Shown: positions 34,891-45,708 of the stretch, piece by piece
How the letters are laid out: the number at the start of each line of letters is the position of its first letter
Position numbering within the stretch: position 1 is the first letter of the stretch
From: Heloderma charlesbogerti
Lineage: Eukaryota > Chordata > Lepidosauria > Squamata > Helodermatidae
Length of the DNA stretch: 64,000 nucleotides
Reading direction: 5' to 3'
NCBI GenBank assembly: GCA_026122225.1
Contig: JANEZZ010000463.1
Span: forward strand, 682,001 to 746,000
Made by a program: the position numbers and the translations under genes
The notes under the pieces: generated by a model
What the model saw: the letters and a program-made list of their open reading frames with translations, nothing else
Databases searched by the model: none
What the model was told of the DNA's origin: nothing

Positions 34891-34898
34891 CCTATGCA
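34891..34898. repeat. 8-bp target duplication (left) of second TAGGGATG element
   Basis: CCTATGCA, matching CCTGTGCA at 35303-35310 in 7 of 8 bases. Confidence 0.7.
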
Positions 34899-35302
34899 TA
34901 GGGATGCTGGAGAAATTTGAGACGAATTAAAATGAGCTTGGATTTCTAAGAATCTGACCTGCGGAATCCGCTGCAGAGTGACCCCCTCAGGCCCTGCAGA
35001 GTCCATGGACTTTTGGATGATTTTTTTACTTTCCCCAAATTTACGAATATAAATTTGTAGAAAAATACTTACGTTTTGGCTGAGGAAACGTAGAATGGAA
35101 TAGGGGACAATAAACTAAATGTTATGTACTGGGGTAAATTGTGCAAATACATATGTAAATATTTATGTAATTATTTCCGTATTTTTCCAAATGATGAAAA
35201 AAAAAAATTTGCATCCGTCTGTGGGCGGATGACGGAACGAAAGGCGCCTGACAATCCGCAAAACACAGATGGAGCGGATTTTACACAGTCCGTACATCCC
35301 TA
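34899..35302. mobile_element. hAT-like non-autonomous DNA transposon (404 bp)
   Basis: It begins TAGGGATGCTGGAG and ends GTCCGTACATCCCTA, the same kind of termini as 28663-29475. The 8-bp flanking duplication matches at 7 of 8. The interior is AT-rich in the middle with an A-run at about 35199-35208 and a GGATGACGGAACGAAAG patch near the right. No transposase. Confidence 0.78.
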
Positions 35303-35310
35303 CCTGTGCA
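35303..35310. repeat. 8-bp target duplication (right) of second TAGGGATG element
   Basis: CCTGTGCA, partner of 34891-34898. Confidence 0.7.
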
Positions 35311-35680
35311 CATTTAAGAGCTCATATGAGTAATCTATTAGAAGAATGGAACATATGCAATATTGTAGATCAATTTCATAAACAAGGATTTGTGTTCTGG
35401 GAGCATATCTTACTTATGGAAGTTGATCTGCAGAATGTGTATGTTTATGCCATCATTCTTACACTGTCCACGAACTTTTACATGAGTTACTGGGACCTTG
35501 AGTTACAGACAGGCTTTGCCGAAACTATTGTTAACTTAATCATCAAGTAGTTTCCTTGTACATTACAGTATCTGCATTTATTGTTTATTGTGTTCTGGTG
35601 TTCTTGAGGAACATTTGAGTGTGAACATTTTTAGTCAGTGGAAAAAATAAAATAAATTACAGGATTTATAGCTTTATATA

Positions 35681-36188
35681 TGTAAGGCCCCAGGCCTGTA
35701 AACATGTTAATTGTACTTTAGAGAAGCTTAAAGATCCATAATGCTCTCTGCTTTGGTTCATTATTCCTTGCAAGTGTGCTCCTTGGCTTGTAAGATGAGT
35801 CAAAGGTCTATATGGCTGCCGCAGCACATTCCATGCTAACAAGCTCTGGTATCAGAGTCTTGGATGTGCCTGGGAAGTGGAGCTCTGTTTGTCTTAAAGC
35901 TACAGATGTTTGTGCTGGGAACCAAGCACAGTTAGGCTATGCTGGGAAAGTTGCAGATGAACTCTAATTAACTCTTGCTGCTGTCATGCTGCCTCACTGC
36001 TAACAAATATATGGTATAAAACCCATCTTACCCCTTGGCTCTGTGTTCAGAGAAGCTGTGTGATCCAGCCATTGGGTACGCCTGTGTGCTGTAAGTACTC
36101 AATAAAGTCTCCTTGTAAGTAAACCTGGATCTGGCTTATCACTTTTGCAGCACCTCCAAACCTTAGCAACGCACGGCTGGGGCATACA
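35681..36188 (+). mobile_element. Solo long terminal repeat of an endogenous retrovirus or LTR element
   Basis: The 508-bp unit starts TGTAAGGCCCCAGGCC and ends CCCC-type GGGGCATACA, giving the imperfect TG..CA inverted ends of an LTR. A TATA box (TATAAAA, 36015-36021) is followed at 36101-36107 by AATAAAG and a downstream G/T-rich part, the U3-R-U5 order. No gag, pol or env is adjacent, so it is a solo LTR left by recombination. I could not identify a clean 4-6 bp target duplication. The class is uncertain (gammaretrovirus-like is a guess). Confidence 0.7.
36015..36021 (+). promoter_or_regulatory. TATA box of the solo LTR
   Basis: TATAAAA in GGTATAAAACCC lies about 80 bp upstream of the AATAAAG signal, as expected for an LTR promoter and its R region. 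Activity is unknown. Confidence 0.55.
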
Positions 36189-37814
36189 ATCTAGCTTATT
36201 AGATTTGTAGTGATGTATGTGTATTATGGAATAGGGATTGAGTTCTGGACTCTGGTAGTTCATAGCCTCCAGCCATCTAGTGAAGAATCCTTACTACCTC
36301 CCTCTGCTTCTGTTGATTCTGAAGTAATTTTTGGAGCATGATAAAACTCAACTTACCACACAAATAGAAAGGCTACTACAGATGAGCACCTACTGATATT
36401 TAGGACTGCTACATTGTAAGGTGAAGCTGCTACCATGTGCTAATTGCTTGGTTTATTCCACTTTTAGTCTGATTCCAAATAGTAGGAAAATAGTGCATGC
36501 TAAAAATGAGTGAGTAACCTTCTGCTTTCCACAAAAAGAGTTTGGAAAGCAGAAACAAGAGTTTGGATTGTAGAAAGCACAACAAGAGTTTAGGGGTGGG
36601 GGAAGTTGAGCATTTGGAAGAATGCCCAAAGGGCATGTTTCCCTCTGCTGTCTACTAACCAGTGGTGTAGTGGAGGCAGGGCTTGCAGGGATGCAGCCCC
36701 AGCACTTTTTCATTAGCAGGGACTCCGATGTCATCTGCCACCCCCCTCAGAATTCCCTGTTGCCTCTGAGCGTAGCTGCAATCCGCGCTGTAGCTGTGGG
36801 GGGAATGAATTTTCCAAGCAACAATAAATTGTTCCATGTTGGAATGCAAAGTATTTGGCATGACTTGGTCTGGAATGGGCAACTGAAACCTATTCACTTT
36901 ACCAAATACATGCTCCTGATGGTGATGAAAACTCCTAGAACTGGTTTGTTGATATGGATCCACACAGCTGCCTGAAATTTTTGGACTGCCCTTGGAGACT
37001 GTCACAGTGGGCTCCCGCACTTCCAAATTTACTGCTATACCACTACAACTAACCCATCCCCAGGAAAAATGGAACACATCACTGGTGCTGGTGACTTTTC
37101 CCCTAGACTGTAAAGTGAAGAAGATGCTGGCAGCACAGTGGCAGCATGTTGTTGTTGTTGCTGGTGATCAGTTCCGCCTATGTGAATCCTCTACTTGAAT
37201 TCTCATGACACCCCCTAGTGCATGCCCCACTCTAGTCTAGTTACTTTGTTTTGTAAAACACAGCAGAGTCCATATCTGAAGCTTGTGCCTAATCGCTTCC
37301 CCTACAGAATTACCCCCTTATTCAAAAACTGCTGTGCCTAGCCAGTCAATTAGACATTCTCAGCTTCACTTTTTGATCATGGAAGCGCAAACTAATTCTC
37401 AGTGCAGAATCTTTTCTCATTAAAATAATGTTTCCGGAAGAGAACATTGTGGTTGGCAGTAGCATATTACTTATTTAGCTTTTTTGTTTTATTAATGAGC
37501 ACATGGGCCATGGAAACCTGGCAGGGGGCCTTGCTGAGCAGCGGTGTCTTATTGTTCATATAACTATCTCCGATTCTTCTGAAGTTGATGCTTTAGGGAT
37601 GTGCTGTTTGCTGCCCTTGATGCCAGAGAACATTGAGGGCCACCTACTGCAACTAGTGTTATTCTTTGGCTGAAACATTCCTTCTAAATAAAGTTAGAAA
37701 AGTTCTCTTTTGATACAATTAAAAATCATGTCTGCAGAGAACTAATAAATGGGAAGTTTTGGTTTAGTACTAGCAAATGTAACTGGGAATGTTGCATTAA
37801 TGGCTAAGCAATTA
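36189..37814. other. Non-coding stretch, nothing recognised
   Basis: Opposite-strand open frames at 36430-37077 overlap each other and lack domains. No exon could be supported. Confidence 0.45.
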
Positions 37815-38008
37815 GGGAAGGGCCATGGCTCAGTGGTAGAGCACATGCTTTGCATGCAGAAGGTTATAGGCTTGATCCCTGGCATCTCCAAGTAGGGCTA
37901 GGAAAGAATCCTGCCAGAAACCCTGGAGAAAACTGCCAGTCAGTGTAGATGATACTGGGCGAGATGAACCAATGGTCTGACTCAGTGTGAGGCTATTCCT
38001 GTGTCCCA
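37815..38008 (+). mobile_element. tRNA-derived SINE, full length
   Basis: Clear A-box-like GGCTCAGTGGTAGAGC and B-box-like GCTTGATCCCTGG, then GGCATCTCCAAGTAGGG, GCCAGTCAGTGTAGATG and GAACCAATGGTCTGACTCAG. It ends in ATTCCTGTGTCC. Best-preserved head of this SINE family in the window. Confidence 0.88.
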
Positions 38009-38329
38009 ATCCAGTTTGCCTCTATGGAGCTGCTATTATTGCAAAGTTTTTATGATGCAGACATATCAGAATTTCACTGTCCGATGGAGTGACCCAGGAG
38101 GGAGCAGAAGCGAGTCTTGGGTTTACACAGGCTCTTCTCCCCCATGGACTGAATGTCTCATTTGATCCAGGTGGATCTGATGTACAACTGCTGCCTATGG
38201 TTTTACAGTGTTTCAGCCCATGCTAGTTCTGGCAATTGTAGTAATAGGAGTAGTAACATCTGGTGTTCCAGCTGACATGACCCCTTCCACCCACAACTGC
38301 AACCATACAGCTACTCAATTTTTAAATTT

Positions 38330-38527
38330 ATTTATTTTATTTATTATTACATTTACATCCCACCTTTTTTTATCCAAGGAGCCCAAGGCCGCTTACATGA
38401 TCCTCCTCCTCCATTTTATCCTCACAAGAACCCTGTGAGGTAGGTTAGGCTGAGAGTCAGTGATTCATGACTGAATGGGGACTAGAACTCAGATCTCCTG
38501 AGCCCTAACCACTATACCACACTGGTA
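38330..38527 (-). mobile_element. tRNA-derived SINE (second family), full length
   Basis: On the minus strand the head reads CCAGTGTGGTATAGTGGTTAG with a GTTCTAGTCCCC-type B box. The body has CTCAGCCTAACCTACCTCAC and GAGGATAAAATGGAGGAGG. The tail is GGTGGGATGTAAATGTAAT and an AATAAA repeat on the left side (about 38330-38360). This copy shows head, body and tail together and so defines the family whose 5'-truncated copy is at 15183-15365. Confidence 0.85.
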
Positions 38528-38582
38528 CTGAAGAACCATCTTGCTCTGAGGGGAGAAGAGATCAGGCTTCAAAAAGCCCCCC

Positions 38583-38720
38583 CCCCTGTAGCATATCTCT
38601 GCTGTTTTATTATATAGTTTGTATTGAAGCTTATTTTGTAATATTTTCATGTAAACAGCTTTGTGAGGTTTGCCTGAAAAGAAGTGCATAAATACCTTAA
38701 GTACATAGTATATATTATTA
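38583..38720 (+). mobile_element. Possible LINE-type 3' tail
   Basis: GTAAACAGCTTTGTGAGG..GAAAAGAAGTGCATAAATAC has the layout of an L2/CR1-group 3' end. A similar segment (AAAAGCAGTGCAGAAATAC) is at about 61410-61430. There is no coding sequence, and the family is unclear. Confidence 0.35.
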
Positions 38721-38781
38721 GAGTAAGGTAAAATTATTATTGCAGGGAACATTTGCACAGGAGTTTACATACTGTTATAGT

Positions 38782-38792
38782 CCATAGGTTCT
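38782..38792. repeat. Target-site duplication of BovB copy 3 (left copy)
   Basis: CCATAGGTTCT, repeated exactly at 42006-42016. Confidence 0.9.
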
Positions 38793-41700
38793 TGTTGTTG
38801 TCGTTCAGTCGTGTCTGGCTCTTCGTGACCCCATGGACCATAGCACGCCAGGCCTTCCTGTCCTGCGCTCTCTCCCGGAGTGTGCTCAAGTTCATATTCA
38901 TTGCATCGGTGATGCTACCTAGCCATCTCATCCTCTGTCGTCCCCTTCTCCTTTTGCCTTCAGTCTTTCCCAGCATCAGGGTCTTTTCCAGAGAGTTTTC
39001 TCTTCGCATTAGGTGGCCAAAATATTTCAGCTTCAGCTTCAGGATCTGTCCTTCCAATGAGCACTCAGGGTTGACTTCCTTTAGGATGGACTGATTTGAC
39101 CTCCTTGCAGTCCAGGGGACTCGTTAAGAGTCTTCTCCAGCACCACAGTTCGAAAGCATCAATTCTTCAGCGCTCAGTCTTCCTTATAGTCCAGCTCTCA
39201 CAGCCATATGTTACTACTGGGAAAACCATAGCTTTGATTAGACGGACCTTTGTCGGCAAGGTGATGTCTCTGCTTCTTACTATGCTGTCTAGCTTTGCCA
39301 TAGCTTTCCTCCCAAGGAGCAAGCGTCTTTTAATTTCATGGCTACAGTCACCGTCTGCGGTGATCTTGGAGCCCAAGAAAGTAAAATCTGTCACTGCTTC
39401 CATTTCTTCCCCTTCTATATGCCAGGAAGTGATGGGGCCAGATGCCATGATCTGAGTTTTTTTAATGTTGTGTTTCAAACCAGCTTTTGCACTCTCCTCT
39501 TTCACCCTCAACAAGAGGCTCTTGAGATCCTCTTCGCTTTCTGCCATTAGGGTGGTATCGTCTGCATATCGGAGGTTGTTGATTATTCTCCCGGCAATCT
39601 TAATTCCGACCTGTGATTCATCCAACCCAGCATTTCTCATGATGTACTCTGCATATAAGTTAAATAAGCAGGGCGACAATATACAGCCTTGTCATACTCC
39701 TTTCCCAATTTTGAACCAATCGGTTGTTCCATGTCTGGTTCTTACTGTTGCTTCTTGACCCTCGTACAGGTTTCTCAGGAGACAGGTAAGGTGGTCTGGT
39801 ACTCCCATCACTTTAAGAATTTGCCACAGTTTGTTGTGATCGACACAATCAAAGGCTTTAGCGTAGTCAATGAAGCAGAAATAGACGTTTTTCTGGAATT
39901 CTCTTGCTTTCTCCATGATCCAGCGAAAGTTGGCAATTTGATCTCTAGTTCCTCTGCCTCTTCGAAACCCAGCTTGTACTTCCGTTAGTTCTCGGTTCGC
40001 ATACTGCTGAAGCCTAGCTTGTAAGATTTTGAGCATCACCTTGCTGGCATGTGAAATGAGCGCAATTGTGCGGTAGTTTGAGCACTCTTTGGCGTTGCCC
40101 TTCTTTGGAATTGGAATGTAAACTGAGCTTTTCCAGTCTTGCGGCCATTGTTGAGTGTTCCAAATTTGTTGGCATATTGAATGCAGCACTTTAATAGCAT
40201 CATCTTTTAGGATTTTAAATAGCTCAGCTGGAATACTGTCATCTCCGCTAGCTTTGTTGTTACTAATGCTTCCTAAGGCCCACTTGACTTCACTCTCGAG
40301 GATGTCGGGCTCAAGTTCAGTGACCGCACTATCATGGCTATCAGGGACATTCAGATCTTTCCTGTATAGTTCTTCTGTGTATTCTTGCCACCTCTTCTTA
40401 ATCTCATCTGCTTCTGTTAGGTCCCTGCCTTCTTTGTCCTTTATCATGCCCGTCTTTGCACAAAATGTTCCCTTGAGATCTCCGATTTTCTTGAAGAGAT
40501 CTCTAGTCTTTCCCATTCTGATGTTTCCTTGATTTCTTTGCACTGTTCATTTAAGAAGGCCTTCTTGTCTCTCCTTGCTATTCTCTGGAACTCTGCATTC
40601 AGTTGGATATATCTTCCCCTTTCTCCCTTGCTTTTCGCTTCTCTTCTTTCGTCAGCTACTTGTAAAGCCTCATCAGACAGCCACTTTGCTTTCTTGCATT
40701 TCTTTTTCTTGGGCATGGATTGAGTTGCTGCCTCCTGAACAATGTTACGGACCTCCGTCCATAGTTCCTCAAGCACTCTGTCTATCAGGTCTAATCCCTT
40801 AAATCTATCCCTCACCTCCACTGTATATTCATAAGGGATATGATTTAGGTCGTAGCTGAATGGTTTAGTGGTTTTCCCTACGTTCTTCAATTTAAGCTGA
40901 CATTTTGCAACAAGAAGCTCATGATTTGAGCCACAGTCAGCTCCAGGTCTTGTTTTTACTGACTGTATAGAGCTTCTCCATCTTTGACTGCAAAGGACAT
41001 AATCAATCTGATTTCGATATTGACCATCTGGTGATGTCCATGTGTAGACAGCACTCTTGTGCTGTTGGAAAAGAGTGTTTGCTATGATCAGCGTGTTCTC
41101 TTGGCAAAACTCTATTAGCTTTTGTCCTGCTTCATTTTGTACACCAAGGCCATGCCTGCTTGTTATCCCAGTGATTTCTTGACTTCCTACTTTAGCATTC
41201 CAATCCCCTATGATGAAGAGGACATCTTTTTTTGGTGTTAGTTCTAGAAGTCGTTGTAGGTCTTCATAGAACCGATCAACCTCAGCTTCTTCGGCATCAG
41301 TGGTTGGGGCATAGACTTGAATTACTGTGTTGATGAATGGTTTGCCTTGGATTCGTACTGAGATCATTCTATCGTTTTTCAGATTGTACCCCAGTACTGC
41401 TTTTCCCACCCTTTTGTTGACTGTGAGTGCTACTCCATTTCTTCTAAGGGATTCTTGCCCACAGTAGTAGATATGATGGGCACCTGAATTAAATTCGCCC
41501 ATGCCTGTCCATTTTAGTTCGCTGATTCCCAAGATGTCGATGTTCAATCTTGCCATCTCATGTTTGACCACCTCTAGCTTACCTTGATTCATTGATCTGA
41601 CATTCCAGGTTCCTAAACAATATTGTTCTTTACAGCATCGGATTTTCTTTTCACCACCAGACACATCCACAGCTGATTGTCCTTTCGGGTTTGGCCCAGC

Positions 41701-41826
41701 CGCTTCACTCTTTCTGGTGCTACTTGGAAATTCCCTCTGCTCTTCCCCAATAGTATATTGGACACATTCCGACCTGAGGGTCTCATCTTCCGGCGTCATA
41801 TCTTTTAGCCTTGTGATATGTTCCAT
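38793..41826 (-). pseudogene. BovB endonuclease/reverse transcriptase, two frameshifts and one stop
   Basis: From the Met at 41826 the endonuclease is open and keeps LGTWNVRSMN, ISELKWTG, GDWNAKVG and a CGSNHELL in place of the CGSDHELL of copy 1, an Asp-to-Asn change in the catalytic SDH motif. A one-base loss near 40520-40525 shifts the frame into the linker. The RT keeps FIDYAKAFD. A CGA-to-TGA change near 39685-39690 falls just before QGCIL. The catalytic RYADDTTLMA follows, then a one-base gain near 39122-39126. The stop codon at the 3' end is lost, so the last frame runs into flanking DNA to 38737. Several independent lesions make this copy older or less lucky than copy 1. Confidence 0.9.
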
Positions 41827-42005
41827 GGGGTTTTCTTGGCAAGGATACTAGAGTGGGTTGCCATTTCCTTCTCCAGTGGACCACATTTTGTCAGAACTCT
41901 CTGCCATGACCTGTCCGTCTTGGGTGGCCCTGCACGGCATAGCTTATGGCTTCACTTAGTTACGCAAGCCCCTTCGCCACAACAAGGCAGTGATCCATGA
42001 AGGGG
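38793..42005 (-). mobile_element. BovB LINE, longest copy in the window (3.2 kb)
   Basis: Minus-strand element bracketed by an exact 11-bp duplication. Beyond the point where copy 1 ends it keeps about 130 bp more 5' leader (41876-42005), which holds CCATGACCTGTCCGTCTTGG and GTTACGCAAGCCCC. It is probably full length or nearly so. The 3' end is slightly shortened before the CAA tail, removing the ORF stop. Confidence 0.94.
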
Positions 42006-42016
42006 CCATAGGTTCT
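42006..42016. repeat. Target-site duplication of BovB copy 3 (right copy)
   Basis: CCATAGGTTCT, identical to 38782-38792. Confidence 0.9.
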
Positions 42017-42381
42017 AGAACAGTTCTTATGCTCCCGCTTCCGCAAGAGGCTGTTTAGGTGTGTCGAAAAGTGGAAGAACATCTTTTGGATTTATTTTCA
42101 TCTTTTTGTGTAGTGCTTAGCACCTGCACAAGTAACAGTCCTTTTGTGGGTGGAAGGTGTCTTCCTAAGGAGTTCAGTTATACACTGCCAAAAAAAGAGG
42201 AAATCCATCACCAAAAAGGAGGACAAAAGAGGTCGTGTTTTTGCTTATCCTAATTGATATGTCTAGATGCTAATTAAAAATGATTACTATAATTTAAATG
42301 GAAATTCAGCACATCTTACTATAATATGGAAGACTGTGACCAGGTGACCTGTGTGCCTGCTCAGTCTGCAAGTGTCCAGGT
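42017..42381. other. Non-coding stretch next to the 50-bp repeat
   Basis: No gene or repeat recognised. The 64-codon open frame at 42059-42253 has no domain. Confidence 0.45.
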
Positions 42382-42581
42382 GTTAACTGTGAATGGGCAA
42401 CTTTAAGGCCCCTGGGCTCTCCCTTCTGATGGTTAACTGTGAATGGGCAACTTTAAGGCCCCTGGGCTCTCCCTTCTGATGGTTAACCGTGAATGGGCAA
42501 CTTTAAGGCCCCTGGGCTCTCCCTTCTGATGGTTAACTGTGAATGGGCAACTTTAAGGCCCCTGGGCTCTCCCTTCTGATG
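42382..42581. repeat. Tandem minisatellite: four 50-bp units
   Basis: Four units begin at 42382, 42432, 42482 and 42532. Each starts GTTAACTGTGAATGGGCAAC and ends CCCTTCTGATG. The only difference I see is C instead of T at 42488 in unit 3. The 50-bp period is not a multiple of three and no unit has a frame worth noting. The near identity means recent expansion or ongoing homogenisation, and the copy number is likely to vary between individuals. Confidence 0.95.
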
Positions 42582-43313
42582 GCTCTTTATCTTAAACTGG
42601 GCTTGAACTGGACAGGCTTCAAACAGAGGAGGCCTTCAAGTAGAGGACTGTCCTCTCTAAAGTAGTACATATGCCTTCCTTATCTGAAAGAGCACTTTTG
42701 GATCCAGCCCATAGTTTTTAAAAGACTTTCAAAACACTGACAGTAAGTGAGAGTTAAGACAGGTCCTTCTTGCAGAGACAGCCTAATAGACAGAAAGGCC
42801 GGGGAGCGTAAGGAATGCAAGAGGAAAGGAAATGAAGGAGAATGAACTTACATTTATTTCTCAGAGCTTTTACCTGTATCTTCAAAAAAGCAGCTTAAAA
42901 AGCAAAAGTCATGGAGGCAAGGCATTCCATAGATAAGGAATAACAAGGAGATGCAAACGTGAGGTAATGAACGAAGGAGATTTTGTGTCTGATAAGATGT
43001 AAAATGTCAATAAAATAAAGGGAAGTAGATAAGTGATAAGAGAGCCAACAGATAAGGCGGAGCCAAGGCATGAAGACATTTATAAGCTGAAAGAAGTTTC
43101 CATTGAATCCTGTGGAGAAATAGATACAAAGTAGAGGTGAAACCTGGGTAGAACAAAAAGCAAGAAAAACAAACAAGCTGCAGAACTTAATAAGTAGAGG
43201 TGAATGGTTGAAGAGAAGTGTGTTCCATGGAGAGCTATATTCAGTCTACTCTGCCAACAGGAATGATGATGTTGCAACAAAGTCCTGTGTCTCAGTTAGA
43301 GCAGAAAGGGATG
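42582..43313. other. Non-coding stretch, nothing recognised
   Basis: Purine-rich patches near 42780-42850. The minus-strand open frame at 42895-43176 is hydrophobic but has no family resemblance and is probably chance. Confidence 0.4.
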
Positions 43314-43483
43314 TCGGTGTGGGGTAGTGGTTTGGACTAGGGCTTGGAAGACCCAAGTTCAAATTCTCAGCTTGAAGATTCCTGAGTGAGCTCTTACCTC
43401 AGCCTAACTTACCTCACAGGGATATTGTGAAGATACAAACATGGTGGAGCTCCTTGGAGTAATGGTGGACTATAAATGGAAGG
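43314..43483 (+). mobile_element. tRNA-derived SINE (second family), diverged
   Basis: Head GGTGTGGGGTAGTGGTTTGGAC and B-box-like AAGTTCAAATTCTC, then CTCAGCCTAACTTACCTCAC and a short TGGACTATAAATGGAAGG tail. More diverged than the copy at 38330-38527. Confidence 0.7.
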
Positions 43484-45377
43484 TTTTTTTAAATGTCTGT
43501 AGCTGCCTTTTTCACAGCAGGAGCACATGGAATCCCTTTTGCAGTCACTCTGGGCAAACCTTCGGATATTGCTCTCTGGACAGAGATTGTTTTGCTTGCA
43601 TGTGCTCTACCAGCTACTACACTCTTGGTGTTTGGGGATAGTGGTGGTAGTAGTATAACTAAATTAGCAGTACAGTCCTGAGAAAGGGAACTAGGGTAAA
43701 GGAGCAAGGGAGGACACTAGCTAAGAGTGTGTATGCATGGTGTATGCATGGTTGTGCTTGACTTCAGATCCTCAAGCAACCTCAGCAGAATGCTCAAGAA
43801 TAAACGTCAGGACTCATACAGTCAGCAACTCAGGCTCAGTTCCCTGTAAGACACTTGCAGGGCAATGAAATGAACTCACAGGGTTGGAGTGTGCCATGTA
43901 GTGCCTCAATGGCTGCTTCAACAGGGGTGGGTGTGTGAAGGTCTACCTGGGTATGCAAGACAATGGATCTATCTGGGCAAACAGGGCAGAGTGGAACTCT
44001 GGCCCTGAAAAGGTGGGCGAGGCACCAGAGCTGGGAAGAGAGAGTACTAGGAATGATCATGAGGCATGCACTTGGGAGCCATGAGAAACCTGGGCAGTTG
44101 TTAGAGCCATGTGATTGAGAGACTGTCCATGTTGAGTCCCATGATGGAAGAAAGGAAGAATACGCCAGGTGCCTGAACTCAAGGGCAGCTATAGACTTGA
44201 AAACGAAATGATCAAGGGCTCTGGGGCTGGACTCAGGATGGGGTAGAACAAAGAGTTCAAGAGCTTGACTCTGAGGAATGAAAGGGAATCTTAAGGAAGT
44301 TCCTGGCTGCTTGACTGAGTTATGGCTAGCTGACTGAGCAGTATAAAAGCCATGCATTTGGGAGACAGTTAGGTGGAGGTATACAGAGCAAAAGATATTA
44401 TAAGGGGTGTCCAGGTGGTACTTGAACTAGGTGATCTATCTTGTAGTGGGGATGCTTCAGGAGAGGTCCATGTTTCCCAGGAAGGCCAATTTAGAGGTGC
44501 CCTCATGGATTGTATGACTGGGGGTGGTGACTTGGTAGTCAGGTAGGCATTTGGAGGTATCCAGAGTTCCATGGGGGCAGCTCCTCTTGATTCAGTCAGT
44601 GGAGCCAGGCACTAGCCCTCCTGCTACCATCTGGGGCTCTCATTCCTGGCAGCCTTCAGGCCTCTCAATCTTGCTGCTTTTCTCAGAACAAAAGGTGCCA
44701 GGGAGACATACGTTGCCAGGGAAATGCAAACATGCGAACTACACATGTACCTAAAGCCATCATGGCTGGGCTTCTCTATGTAACGTTTTCCACAAGTGAA
44801 ACTGGATGGGCAGAATTAATAAATACACATACATTCTGGAGAAGTTTAAGCTGACCCAGTCAGAAATATCTTGTCCTTAGATCACTCAGAAACTGAATAA
44901 AACTTGGGAAAGGTGGTGTACCACATCCTGTACTATCTTGCTTAGCACTTAACTTTACCTTGATTCACAACCCACTACAGTCACAGCAATTCCTTCCTTT
45001 AATTTTAGTAGCCTTTCGTGACAGACTGAGTTCCCGTGGTGCCTGATTATATAGGTTCGTTATCAGACACAGATCTTGCTGAAGTCACTAGACATTCACA
45101 CTGTGTTTTCCCTCTCATTTATCAAGGAGTGTGGAGAAAATTTTAATTTGAGCCACATCCACACACCCCTTCCTGGTTTCATCGAGTGGGAATTTGAAGT
45201 TGTAAAGTTTCACTCCTTCTGAAGTGAATTGAAGATGATGATTGTAATAGCAGGGTGAAGAGCTTAGCTTTATGACAATGTGCTAAAACCCCTCAAAAAA
45301 CTTAGTTAACTGGAATGTATGCTTTCAAAAATGTTGTTGCTTTGAAGCACCTCTTCTTATTGCCTTTTAAAAAGGAG
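43484..45377. other. Non-coding stretch, possible decayed LTR-type fragment
   Basis: 43735-44720 has two minus-strand open frames (43836-44357, 173 codons, and 44369-44572, 67 codons), proline- and serine-rich, in different phases. The repetitive texture suggests a decayed LTR element, but no LTR ends, gag knuckle or protease motif was found. The rest holds nothing I recognise. Confidence 0.35.
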
Positions 45378-45708
45378 TCTAAGGATGTAACCCAAGGATG
45401 TTCAGACAGAAAAAAAGTCCTACAACTTAGAATCATAGAATAGTAGGGTTGGAAGGGGCCTGCAAGGCCATCGAGTCCAACCCCCTGCTCAATGCAGGAA
45501 TCCTAGCCAGAGCATTACTGACAGATGGCTGTCCAGCCTCATCTTGAATGCCTCCAGTGTGGGAGAGCCCATCACCTCCCTAGGTAATTGGTTCCATTGT
45601 CGTATTGCTCTAACAGTCAGGAACTTGCAGCATCCTGCAACCCAGCCCATACTGTCTGGGAGCTGCTGGACATTTTTCTGTCTAAGCATGCGTAGGATTG
45701 CATCCTAA
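45378..45708. mobile_element. Foldback element (AGGGTGCAATCC-ended family), split by a CR1
   Basis: The left arm TCTAAGGATGTAACCC..GACAGAAAAAAAGTCC and the right arm, whose reverse complement is AATTAGGATGCAATCC..GACAGAAAAATGTCC, pair with each other and match the arms of 27939-28086. A CR1 fragment occupies the middle (45429-45622). Without it the element would be about 140 bp, like its relative. Confidence 0.7.
45429..45622 (-). mobile_element. CR1 LINE 3' end, 5'-truncated, nested in a foldback
   Basis: The plus strand opens AGAATCATAGAATAGTAGGG, the CR1 tail in reverse, followed by GTTGGAAGGGGCCTGCAAGG. The C-terminal codons (minus strand VRAIRQWNQLPREVM, SPTLEAFKMRLDSHLS) match the end of the 21389-stopped ORF2. 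AACTT precedes it (45424-45428) and recurs at the other side (45622-45626), a possible 5-bp duplication. Confidence 0.85.

Noticed and set aside
36430..37077. Overlapping frames of 68-140 codons on both strands.
   Set aside because: No domain, no splice sites of note, and no repeat; chance frames in moderately GC-rich DNA.
42895..43176. 93-codon hydrophobic minus-strand frame.
   Set aside because: Hydrophobic bias follows from T-rich reverse sequence; no signal or family pattern.
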